Assembly: GCA_900755985.1 (NCBI GenBank)
Contig: CAAEIL010000055.1
Location: 1-5,587 of the forward strand
Origin: Bacteroidales bacterium
Lineage (GTDB): Bacteria; Bacteroidota; Bacteroidia; Bacteroidales; Muribaculaceae
Reading direction: 5' to 3'
Length of the DNA: 5,587 nucleotides
The first letter of the stretch is position 1; the number at the start of each line of letters is the position of its first letter. The position numbers and the translations under genes were made by a program. This document shows, in pieces, positions 1 to 5,587 of this stretch. The notes under the pieces are model-generated. The model saw nothing but the letters and a program-made list of their open reading frames with translations. It was not told the DNA's origin and made no database searches.

Positions 1-92
1 AGATGAACCAGAAGATAGCCCGCAACTATCTGAAGTATTCATTATGGTACGACACGGCCGACCGCCCCGGCGACCCCGACGTCGAGCCCTAA
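1..92 (+). CDS. C-terminal tail of an unidentified protein (5' end outside window)
   Basis: An open frame enters from the left edge and ends with TAA at 90-92. The visible residues include KIARNYLKYSLWYDTADR and a Pro/Asp-rich end (PGDPDVEP). I do not recognise the family. An ATG at position 3 is in frame but would give only 29 residues and has no visible leader, so I read this as the end of a longer gene. The stop lies 4 nt before the kinase start at 97, so the two genes are probably cotranscribed and perhaps translationally coupled. Phosphatase, FHA or von Willebrand A proteins are common neighbours of bacterial Ser/Thr kinases, but nothing in these 29 residues identifies any of them. Confidence 0.6.
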   Translation, partial: MNQKIARNYLKYSLWYDTADRPGDPDVEP

Positions 93-96
93 GCCG

Positions 97-1662
97 ATGC
101 ACATGAGCGAAAAATCAGCATTGCCCACGGGCTACATCCTGCAGGGTGGCCGCTACCGCATCGTTGCCCTTTTGGGCAGCGGCGGATTCGGCTGCACTTA
201 CATTGCCGAACACAACCTGCTGGGACGTGTCGCCATCAAGGAATTCTTCCCCAAAGCCCTTTGCAACCGCGACCCCGACACTTCTGCCATTTCTGTCGGC
301 ACCCTCAGCCAGCAGTCGCTCGTCGACAAACTGCGCAAAAAATTCATTGACGAAGCACACACCCTCAGCCGGCTCAAAAACGACGGACTGACAAAAGTCC
401 ACGACGTTTTCCTCGAAAACGGCACCGCCTACTACGTCATGGAGCTTATCGACGGCACCACGCTGTCCGAAATCATAGACCGCCAAGGGCCTCTGAAGGA
501 GGCTGTCGCCGTGCAATACTTCCTTCAGTTGTGCAACACCCTGCAGTACGTCCACAACCACAACCGCCTGCACCTCGACATCAAGCCCGCCAACATCATG
601 ATTACTCGCAGCGGACAGGCAATGCTCATCGACTTCGGCACCTCCAAGCAGTACGATGACGAGAATGGCGAGAACACCTCCACGCTCATCGGTCTGACAC
701 CGGGCTACGCTCCCATCGAACAGATGGACAACGACGTTGCCAAATTCTACCCGGCCACCGATGTCTACGCCCTGGCCGCCTCGCTGTACAAAGCGCTCAC
801 CGGTGTCACTCCACCGTCGGCCGCCAAGCGTATCAGCGGAGACTATCCGCTGGTCCTGCCGCCCGGAATCAGCTACTCGACACGCCATGCCATCGAAGCT
901 GCCATGCAGCTCAGCAAAAAGCAGCGCACCCAGACAGTCAAAGACTTTGCCGCCATGCTCGCCGGCGCCAATGACGAGGACACCGTCTCCACCGACGATA
1001 CCGACGACGCTACAATAGTTCACCCTACCCCGTCGCCAAATCCGAAGCCCGATCCCTCGCCCGATCCGAAACCCGTCTCTCAAAAGAAAGGCTACGTCCT
1101 TCTCCTCTTGTTTCCTATAATCTTCATCGTCACAATACTTTCATTCTTATTTATAAGACAATGCGATGACACCAAGACGGAAGATACCGTCAGTACCGAA
1201 GTATCCGAAACACCTGCAATGGACGCTGTCGATATGGGCCTTAGTGTCAAATGGAGCGCCAAAAACCTCGGCGCCGATATCGACTACGGACGCGGCTCTC
1301 TTTATAACCACGATGATGCCCGGATTGCCGTATCCGAGCTTGGCGGCACATGGCGTCTGCCCTCGGCCTCCGATTTTCAGGAACTCATCGACAAATGCGA
1401 CTGGCAATGGTCTATATATGGTGCCGAACATATCCCCGGTTACGTTGTCACCAGCCGCATAAACGGGAACTCCATATTTCTGCCCGGAACAAAAGAACCC
1501 TACTACGACTCAGGCGCTTATTGGACTGCCGGACAGCCGGGCGAAACAGCATCCCCATCATTCAACTTTACTTATAGCGAAAATCACCCCGAGTGGCGAC
1601 CCGAAATCAACTATGGCATGTCTAATACACTGTATATGGCCGTCCGCCCCGTATGTGATTAA
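97..1662 (+). CDS. Transmembrane Ser/Thr protein kinase with C-terminal FISUMP-like extracytoplasmic domain
   Basis: 521 aa. Residues ~19-290 form a Hanks-type (PknB-like) kinase that should phosphorylate Ser/Thr on cytoplasmic proteins. Visible motifs are the Gly-rich loop GSGGFG (27-32), the ATP-binding Lys in VAIKEF (K48), a likely helix-C Glu (E86), the catalytic loop HLDIKPANIM with D161, K163 and N166, the DFG motif (179-181), GYAPIEQ (203-209) and the helix-F Asp (D222). All key catalytic residues are present, but HRD is HLD, so it is a non-RD kinase. Next come an acidic stretch (~292-305), a Pro-rich linker (310-326, PTPSPNPKPDPSPDPKP), and one membrane helix (~333-353) preceded by KK, which puts the kinase in the cytoplasm. 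Residues ~376-521 resemble the Bacteroidota FISUMP/Fib_succ_major domain (VDMGLSVKW, GGTWRLPSASDFQEL, GNSIFLPG, AVRPVCD). ATG at 103 is an alternative start. A GYF_2-TM2 gene follows 34 nt downstream. Confidence 0.92.
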   Translation: MHMSEKSALPTGYILQGGRYRIVALLGSGGFGCTYIAEHNLLGRVAIKEFFPKALCNRDPDTSAISVGTLSQQSLVDKLRKKFIDEAHTLSRLKNDGLTKVHDVFLENGTAYYVMELIDGTTLSEIIDRQGPLKEAVAVQYFLQLCNTLQYVHNHNRLHLDIKPANIMITRSGQAMLIDFGTSKQYDDENGENTSTLIGLTPGYAPIEQMDNDVAKFYPATDVYALAASLYKALTGVTPPSAAKRISGDYPLVLPPGISYSTRHAIEAAMQLSKKQRTQTVKDFAAMLAGANDEDTVSTDDTDDATIVHPTPSPNPKPDPSPDPKPVSQKKGYVLLLLFPIIFIVTILSFLFIRQCDDTKTEDTVSTEVSETPAMDAVDMGLSVKWSAKNLGADIDYGRGSLYNHDDARIAVSELGGTWRLPSASDFQELIDKCDWQWSIYGAEHIPGYVVTSRINGNSIFLPGTKEPYYDSGAYWTAGQPGETASPSFNFTYSENHPEWRPEINYGMSNTLYMAVRPVCD

Positions 1663-1696
1663 TAATATGTGTCAACTACCTGTAATTTAACAATAT

Positions 1697-2116
1697 ATGA
1701 ACTATTTCATCTACTTCAACGGACAGGAGGTCGGACCAATGACCAAGGAGCAGCTCATCGCCTATCCCGTTGACATGAACACACCCGTCAGTTGCGAAGG
1801 CAGCAACTGGCAGCCTCTCTCGTCTTACCCCGAACTGATGCATATGCTGTATATGAAAAAGGGCCAAAGCGTCGCCACCAACGACAGCAAGCGCGTGCTC
1901 TGCGGTATCCTTGCCATTATAATCGGCGGCTTAGGTATCCAGTATTTTGTCATCGGTAAAGTCGGCGCCGGCTTACTGACCATACTGCTGACTATGGTAA
2001 CTTGCGGCCTATGGTCATTCATCACTTTGGTGCAGGGCATATTGATGCTAACCATGTCCGACCGGGAATTCGAGCAGAAATACGTACAGACAACGTCCAC
2101 ATTCCCCCTGTTCTGA
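1697..2116 (+). CDS. Small membrane protein with GYF_2 (DUF4339) and TM2 domains
   Basis: 139 aa. Residues ~2-48 match the GYF_2/DUF4339 pattern: YFIYFNGQEVGPMTKEQL followed by a conserved Trp (W38) in SNWQPLSSYPEL. Residues ~65-120 form a TM2 domain: a basic KR lead-in, a first membrane helix (~67-87), the GGLGIQYFVIGKVGAG turn, a second helix (~91-118) and a short hydrophilic tail (SDREFEQKYV). The N-terminal domain and the tail are expected in the cytoplasm with the two helices as a hairpin. GYF-type domains are protein-interaction modules and TM2 is a membrane module of unclear function, so the enzymatic role is unknown and probably absent. The start has no Shine-Dalgarno sequence but an A/T-rich leader. 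The gene lies 34 nt after the kinase with no obvious terminator between them, so an adaptor or regulator role with the kinase is plausible. Confidence 0.88.
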   Translation: MNYFIYFNGQEVGPMTKEQLIAYPVDMNTPVSCEGSNWQPLSSYPELMHMLYMKKGQSVATNDSKRVLCGILAIIIGGLGIQYFVIGKVGAGLLTILLTMVTCGLWSFITLVQGILMLTMSDREFEQKYVQTTSTFPLF

Positions 2117-2250
2117 GCGAACATACGCATAGGCGTAGCCTTTTAGCGCAATCCGGAGCCGTCAATGAGGCGTCCGCACGCCATTTGCCGACGTCTTTGG
2201 CGCTTTGGAAGCGCTTTCCACCGCGAAAATAACAAAAAACACGGCTAAAA
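2117..2250. other. Non-coding stretch with three short hairpins
   Basis: No convincing gene is seen between the TM2 gene and the rpsU promoter. Three small perfect inverted repeats lie in a row: TACGC/GCGTA (2124-2128/2133-2137, followed by TTTT at 2141-2144), GGCGT/ACGCC (2169-2173/2178-2182) and GCGCTT/AAGCGC (2200-2205/2209-2214, followed by TTTCC). Each stem is only 5-6 bp. The first and third could act as weak terminators for the kinase operon, but neither has a full T-tract. An open frame at 2002-2232 mostly overlaps the TM2 gene and is judged a shadow. Confidence 0.35.
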
Positions 2251-2282
2251 TTTTGCCAATCGAAAAACTATTGTTAATTTTG
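2251..2282 (+). promoter_or_regulatory. Bacteroidota-type promoter of rpsU
   Basis: TAATTTTG at 2275-2282 matches the Bacteroidota -7 consensus TAnnTTTG exactly. TTTTG at 2251-2255 supplies the -33 TTG element with a 19-nt gap, the usual spacing for the primary sigma factor of this group. Transcription should start near 2288-2290, giving a leader of about 55 nt before the rpsU ATG at 2345. The same 9-mer AATTTTGCC occurs at both elements (2249-2257 and 2276-2284). Confidence 0.7.
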
Positions 2283-2344
2283 CCCCGCTAAAAAGCCACT
2301 TACGAATAAATAATAAACAACATATAAAATTTTTACACCAAAAA

Positions 2345-2536
2345 ATGATCATCGTACAAGTTAAAGAAGGCGAGAACATCGAAAGAGCTCTTAAGAAATT
2401 CAAACGCAAATACGAGCGCACCGGTATCGTCAAAGAACTCCGCGCCCGTCAGGCATTCCAGAAACCTTCAGTGACAAATCGCAAAAAAATGATGAAAGCG
2501 ATTTACGTCCAGAAGCTCCGCTCGGTCGAAGAATAA
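2345..2536 (+). CDS. rpsU: 30S ribosomal protein bS21
   Basis: 63 aa, the usual length for Bacteroidota bS21. The N-terminus MIIVQVKEGENIERALKKF and the basic segment KRKYERTGIVKELRARQAF are characteristic, and the tail YVQKLRSVEE fits the group. The protein belongs to the small ribosomal subunit, at the platform near the 3' end of 16S rRNA; in Bacteroidota, published work places it in the pocket that hides the anti-Shine-Dalgarno sequence. The leader just before the ATG (ATTTTTACACCAAAA) is A/T-rich and has no Shine-Dalgarno motif. The gene has its own promoter upstream and a strong terminator 39 nt after its stop, so it appears to be a single-gene transcription unit. Confidence 0.97.
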   Translation: MIIVQVKEGENIERALKKFKRKYERTGIVKELRARQAFQKPSVTNRKKMMKAIYVQKLRSVEE

Positions 2537-2574
2537 GCAAACCCAACCTTCTCACAGCTTCATAAGACAAAACA

Positions 2575-2607
2575 GCCGGCCACCCACGTGACCGGCCATA
2601 GTTTTTT
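2575..2607 (+). terminator. Intrinsic terminator after rpsU, probably bidirectional
   Basis: The stem GCCGGCCAC/GTGACCGGC (2575-2583/2588-2596) has one C-A mismatch and a 4-nt loop CCAC, and is followed by a six-T run at 2602-2607. Read on the other strand, the same hairpin is followed by TGTTTTGTCTT (complement of 2564-2574), so it could also stop transcripts of the convergent DUF3857 operon. Confidence 0.85.
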
Positions 2608-2610
2608 ATA

Positions 2611-2641
2611 TCTGCCGACACCCGGCCCGGGCGTCGGCAGA
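2611..2641. repeat. Second hairpin downstream of rpsU
   Basis: The arms TCTGCCGAC (2611-2619) and GTCGGCAGA (2633-2641) pair perfectly over 9 bp. After an A-C mismatch, CCCG (2621-2624) pairs with CGGG (2628-2631) around a 3-nt loop. The + strand tail is GTGCTGTTTGAGG, a weak T-run, and the - strand tail is TATAAAAAAC, so it is a poor intrinsic terminator in either direction despite the stable stem. It may be a backup terminator or part of the repeat cluster described next to it. Confidence 0.6.
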
Positions 2642-2645
2642 GTGC

Positions 2646-2763
2646 TGTTTGAGGCGCAAGCGTACTAACGCGAGTCGGGATAAGCATAGCTAATTATTAA
2701 CGCGGGTTCGGGATAAGAGACTCCCGAACTCGCGTTACTATTGTTTGAGGCGCCGAAATACTA
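2646..2763. repeat. Cluster of short direct and inverted repeats before the DUF3857 stop codon
   Basis: Repeat A begins with TGTTTGAGGCGC and ends with TACTA. It occurs at 2646-2667 and 2742-2763, and the second copy overlaps the stop codon of the convergent gene (2761-2763). Repeat B (TAACGCG, then AGT or GGTT, then CGGGATAAG) occurs at 2666-2684 and 2698-2717, and its inverse lies at 2722-2737. TACTATTG also occurs twice (2736-2743 and 2759-2766). No transposase, target-site duplication or spacer pattern is seen, so the nature of the cluster is unknown. Confidence 0.6.
2698..2737 (-). terminator. Long hairpin after the DUF3857 gene, possible terminator
   Basis: The arms 2698-2713 and 2722-2737 form a 16-bp stem with a single G-T wobble around the 8-nt loop TAAGAGAC. 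It starts 23 nt beyond the stop codon of the - strand gene. The tail on that strand is ATAATTAGC and on the other strand CTATTGTTTG, so there is no proper T-tract. It would make a stable RNA 3' end or processing barrier, with the bidirectional terminator at 2575-2607 further along. Which strand it serves is uncertain. Confidence 0.5.
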
Positions 2764-4968
2764 TTGCTTGACAAGAACAAGCGACGAGTCGGCAAACTTC
2801 GAGCCGGCATCCAGCAGGTCGCGCAACATAGGCCAACCCGCCAGAGGGGCCGTGGCATACTTGACACGCATTACGCACTGTACCTCGACATCGCCCTCGT
2901 CATTGAGTTTGGCATTGGTTGCAAACACACCCAGGGGATTAGCCGTATTGCGGTTGAAGTCGGCAAGTGACGTCTCGTCAACTTTATACCCCTGAGGCAC
3001 TTTCAGAGTCAGCAGGTGCATGTGGGTGAATGCCGTGGGTAACATTGCATCGAGCAGACGCTCGCGCTCGCTGCCCTCAAGTTTCTCGACATGCCCCAAC
3101 AGACGACCCAAAGTCAGCGAGATATCTCCGCCCAGGTCCTCAACGAGCCCCGAAACACGGCACTCGCTGCTGTACTCCATCTTGTCTTCGCCGGGCAGGA
3201 ATCCGCGATGTGTTATCCGGTACGACATCACACTGTCGGGTTTTACGCCTGTCACAGCCTCGCACTCGTCGCGCAGGACATTGCGCAGCTCTTTGTCGCG
3301 GTCTTCGACATCATAGTCCTTTACCTTAAACGGCTTTTCAACGCCAAGATAGCCTTCGACTCCGCGCAGCCATTCCACATTATCGACAAGATCTGCGCCC
3401 AAACTCTTGCAGCTGCCGCTGAGTTCGACGCTGCGGCTGACATTGACGGCCGAGGGCGCATCGGGCGCAAGACTCACCGTCAGATGGGTCTTAATGCTAT
3501 TGCCTGAATATTTGCGGTCCGGCACCTTAAACTCGTTGACCGGTGTCAGCTTGGTGAATTCGCGCAGACGTCCCAGAAAACTGTGGCCGCTTTCGCCCTG
3601 AAATTCGCCGGGGAGCTCGCCCGGAGCGATATTGAATCCCGGAATCATCATATAGATGCTGTCACCGACACAGGAAACAAAATTGCTCTGGTCCCAGCCC
3701 GAAAGTTCGTCTGTAGGGACCTCGCTGCGCGAGTTGACGATGCCGATGCCCGTAGATGTAAGGGGGAAAGTTTCGAGATGATCCATAACGTCGTTCATAA
3801 ACATGGCCAACAGAAACGATGACGACAGGCTGTCATCGCCGGCTGTGTGATTGCAGTATCGTACAGCAAGATAGGCTGCGTCGGCAATCTGACGCGGTGT
3901 TGCCCCGGGATGGCTCTTGATGTAATTTTTGACCATAGTCAGCGCTCGCGAAGGTATGGGACTGATTGGTTTTGTCGACTTCCAAAGAAGGTATGCGATA
4001 TATGCGATATTTTCTTTGGCTTCGAGGATTATGGGAGCCGAACCTATCTGATTGTGGACACCACCCCGACGTGCTGTTGTGGCTATGAAGAAATTTTCGT
4101 CATAGAGGCAGTAATTGTTGATGACATTGAGACGCACGAATGGCAGCTGACGCTCGCTGTAGACAAATTTGTCGAAAGCCACGCCCGGAATGTTTTTTGC
4201 CATCATACGCACGGTAATTTCGTTTTTCCCGGGAATACGGGTCACTGTCGGTGCGCCGTTATAGCTGAAGAACTCCGAACTGAGTTCGGGTGTAAATTGG
4301 CCGCTGATAAGTCGGCTCATGATGGGATAACGGTCGCTGATTTCCATATCCAGACCGCAGACATCGTCGCGCTCGCGCACATATTTACTATAATAGAAAT
4401 ACTCGATGACGTCACCGACTTCGAGCGACGGGATGGCTATCTTGAAGTGTTTGTTCTCGCCGCCCTTTTTGCCGTCGCTGACTTCGAGGGCCGTCGAGGG
4501 GTCTATGTCGATAACTCTGCCGTCAGCCTTATGGATGCGTGCGCCGAAAGCGTTTTTAGCCATGGCATCGAGGGCCGAGCCATAGTCACGGCGTATGGCT
4601 GTCCCGCCGAACTCAAAATCGCTGTAATACTCTACGGCACTATGGTCAAGCAGTTTGACCATACTGCGCCGTATATGTTCCACCTCGGTGCGGTTGGTGC
4701 GTCCCGTGGAGTGGTAGATGGTATTCTGCTCGTCGCGCTTTACCTCTAAATAATCGTGGCGCGCAATAATGACGCCCGACTGACCGGCCGAGATGCTGTC
4801 GGGAATCGGGGTGGCGGGATCGAAGATATTCTCGCTCTCGAGCGCCCAAACCTTTTTGGTAACCTTTTTGAAGAATCCCTTGTCAATTCCGGCTGCCTGC
4901 GCGGCCTGAACGATAAGCGCTGCGGTCAACAACAATGCCGCCAGACGCCATGCTCCATGTTTTTTCAT
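2761..4968 (-). CDS. Exported DUF3857 protein with degenerate transglutaminase-like domain
   Basis: 735 aa. The N-terminus (MKKHGAWRLA, then a hydrophobic stretch to ~22) is a signal peptide with a likely cut at AQA/A after residue 25. There is no lipobox Cys, so a periplasmic or secreted location is expected. Residues ~65-230 fit DUF3857 (IHKADGRVIDIDPST, IAIPSLEVGDVIEYFYYS). Residues ~340-460 correspond to a transglutaminase-like core. The position usually holding GDCxDK reads GDDSLSSSFLL (377-387), the FNHV position reads SNFV (428-431), and the later Asp is also not evident, so it is probably inactive as an enzyme. The C-terminal ~240 residues look like the beta-rich extension of these proteins (LLTLKVPQGYKVDE). 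The ATG at 4968 is chosen because the signal peptide follows directly and the leader ACATAAAAATCGTC is A/T-rich. It lies 22 nt after the upstream paralogue. Its biological role is unknown. Confidence 0.9.
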   Translation of the reverse strand: MKKHGAWRLAALLLTAALIVQAAQAAGIDKGFFKKVTKKVWALESENIFDPATPIPDSISAGQSGVIIARHDYLEVKRDEQNTIYHSTGRTNRTEVEHIRRSMVKLLDHSAVEYYSDFEFGGTAIRRDYGSALDAMAKNAFGARIHKADGRVIDIDPSTALEVSDGKKGGENKHFKIAIPSLEVGDVIEYFYYSKYVRERDDVCGLDMEISDRYPIMSRLISGQFTPELSSEFFSYNGAPTVTRIPGKNEITVRMMAKNIPGVAFDKFVYSERQLPFVRLNVINNYCLYDENFFIATTARRGGVHNQIGSAPIILEAKENIAYIAYLLWKSTKPISPIPSRALTMVKNYIKSHPGATPRQIADAAYLAVRYCNHTAGDDSLSSSFLLAMFMNDVMDHLETFPLTSTGIGIVNSRSEVPTDELSGWDQSNFVSCVGDSIYMMIPGFNIAPGELPGEFQGESGHSFLGRLREFTKLTPVNEFKVPDRKYSGNSIKTHLTVSLAPDAPSAVNVSRSVELSGSCKSLGADLVDNVEWLRGVEGYLGVEKPFKVKDYDVEDRDKELRNVLRDECEAVTGVKPDSVMSYRITHRGFLPGEDKMEYSSECRVSGLVEDLGGDISLTLGRLLGHVEKLEGSERERLLDAMLPTAFTHMHLLTLKVPQGYKVDETSLADFNRNTANPLGVFATNAKLNDEGDVEVQCVMRVKYATAPLAGWPMLRDLLDAGSKFADSSLVLVKQ

Positions 4969-4990
4969 TTTATAGACGATTTTTATGTGT

Positions 4991-5587
4991 TTATTCCATT
5001 TGTTGCGAAGATTCGCTGATGCGGGTGAGTATCAGCGCTGAATTTGACAGTTTTTCGACCTCGCGTACGGCGTTGTTCCAGGCTTCGGCCTCGGCTGCCG
5101 ACGCTACGGTACGCCTGCGTGTAAGCCGGGCCCTGCACCGCACCTCGGACGACGAGACAGCCTCATATTTCATCTCGCCTTCAAACCAGGGGTTATCAAG
5201 CTTGCCGACAAAAGGCAAACCCGAGGCTTCGTATCCCTGTGGCAGCTCGATAATAACGTCAGCTTCAAGCGGATAGTATTTCCGGCTTATGATGTCGAAG
5301 CGTCGATTGCGTGCATCGACGGTCTGTGGGAGCGACAGGCGCAGAAGACGCGGCATGACATACAGCTTGGAGCGGCCGGCAACTGCTTTGACACCCTCGC
5401 TGTCATTGAATTTCGCTACAATTTCCGAGCTGTCGGTACGGAACGTGTTATGTGACAGAAGTTCGGCGCTGTCCAGACTTATACTCTTGCGGTTGCCGGC
5501 AAGTATCTGCCCGAAAGCCCACGAGCGGCGGCTTGCCGTAACCGAGTTCAACGCCGACCCTATCATCGCGTGCCATGCTCCTCCCAG
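4991..5587 (-). CDS. C-terminal part of a second DUF3857-family protein (5' end outside window)
   Basis: The frame is open to the right edge, giving 198 residues and ending with TAA at 4991-4993. A Met at 5566 is in frame, but codons for LGGAWHA precede it and no signal peptide follows it, so it is internal. The segment KYYPLEADVIIELPQGYEA, with the preceding MPRLLRLSLPQ, resembles the DUF3858-type C-terminal domain found after DUF3857 and transglutaminase-like domains in Bacteroidota. The N-terminal domains would lie outside the window. It is followed 22 nt later by the complete DUF3857 gene on the same strand, so the two are probably cotranscribed paralogues. No function is established. Whether this copy keeps the catalytic triad cannot be seen here. 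Confidence 0.8.
   Translation of the reverse strand: MGGAWHAMIGSALNSVTASRRSWAFGQILAGNRKSISLDSAELLSHNTFRTDSSEIVAKFNDSEGVKAVAGRSKLYVMPRLLRLSLPQTVDARNRRFDIISRKYYPLEADVIIELPQGYEASGLPFVGKLDNPWFEGEMKYEAVSSSEVRCRARLTRRRTVASAAEAEAWNNAVREVEKLSNSALILTRISESSQQME

Noticed and set aside
3..92. ATG at position 3 as the start of a 29-codon gene
   Set aside because: No leader is visible and the frame is open to the window edge, so it is more likely the tail of a longer gene.
115..1083. 322-codon open frame on the - strand opposite the kinase
   Set aside because: It is antisense to a clear kinase core, its translation is Val/Gly-rich without a recognisable domain, and it reflects the high-GC codon use of the real gene.
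2124..2144. Hairpin TACGC/GCGTA followed by TTTT as the terminator of the kinase operon
   Set aside because: The stem is only 5 bp and the T-run is short and offset by three bases, so it is too weak to call as a terminator.
2002..2232. 76-codon + strand frame overlapping the end of the TM2 gene
   Set aside because: It overlaps the conserved TM2 domain in another frame, its product is low-complexity and His/Arg-rich, and no promoter or leader supports it.
2585..2592. CACGTG palindrome as a regulatory site
   Set aside because: It lies at the loop of the rpsU terminator hairpin and is explained by that structure.
2646..2763. CRISPR array
   Set aside because: Only two copies of each repeat exist, spacing is unequal, and repeats overlap hairpins; no cas genes are present.
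3847..4749. 300-codon open frame on the + strand opposite the DUF3857 gene
   Set aside because: It lies entirely within the coding part of a well-supported - strand gene, has no leader or family signature, and is a reverse-frame shadow.

Overview
The window looks like chromosomal DNA from a member of the Bacteroidales, possibly a Muribaculaceae-type gut bacterium. Three things support this. The bS21 sequence is of the 63-residue Bacteroidota type. No gene has a Shine-Dalgarno sequence, and the starts sit in A/T-rich leaders, while rpsU is preceded by a Bacteroidota-type promoter (TAnnTTTG with an upstream TTTG). The protein families (kinase fused to a FISUMP-like domain, GYF_2-TM2 protein, DUF3857 proteins) are typical of that group. 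The family-level guess is inference; the GC content is moderately high for the order.

Left part (1-2116, + strand): the tail of an unidentified gene; a single-pass membrane Ser/Thr protein kinase with a Pro-rich juxtamembrane linker and an extracytoplasmic FISUMP-like domain; and a small GYF_2-TM2 membrane protein. Tight spacing (4 nt, then 34 nt) suggests one transcription unit forming a membrane signalling module. A speculative but testable idea is that the GYF_2 domain docks on the kinase's Pro-rich linker.

Middle (2117-2760): a non-coding stretch with three small hairpins, then a good promoter and the single gene rpsU (bS21), followed by a bidirectional intrinsic terminator. After it comes a repeat-rich intergenic stretch with two further long hairpins and several direct and inverted repeats, the last running into the stop codon of the convergent gene.

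Right part (2761-5587, - strand): two tandem genes 22 nt apart. The downstream one is complete (735 aa, signal peptide, DUF3857 domain, transglutaminase-like fold). The upstream one is cut by the window edge and shows only a DUF3857/DUF3858-type C-terminal region. The complete protein appears to have lost the Cys-His-Asp residues of a transglutaminase-like enzyme, so it is probably a non-catalytic periplasmic or surface protein. The operon's promoter lies outside the window.

No tRNA, rRNA, CRISPR array, transposase or phage gene was seen. The most unusual points are the kinase architecture with its GYF_2-TM2 partner, the degenerate transglutaminase core, and the repeat/hairpin cluster downstream of rpsU.
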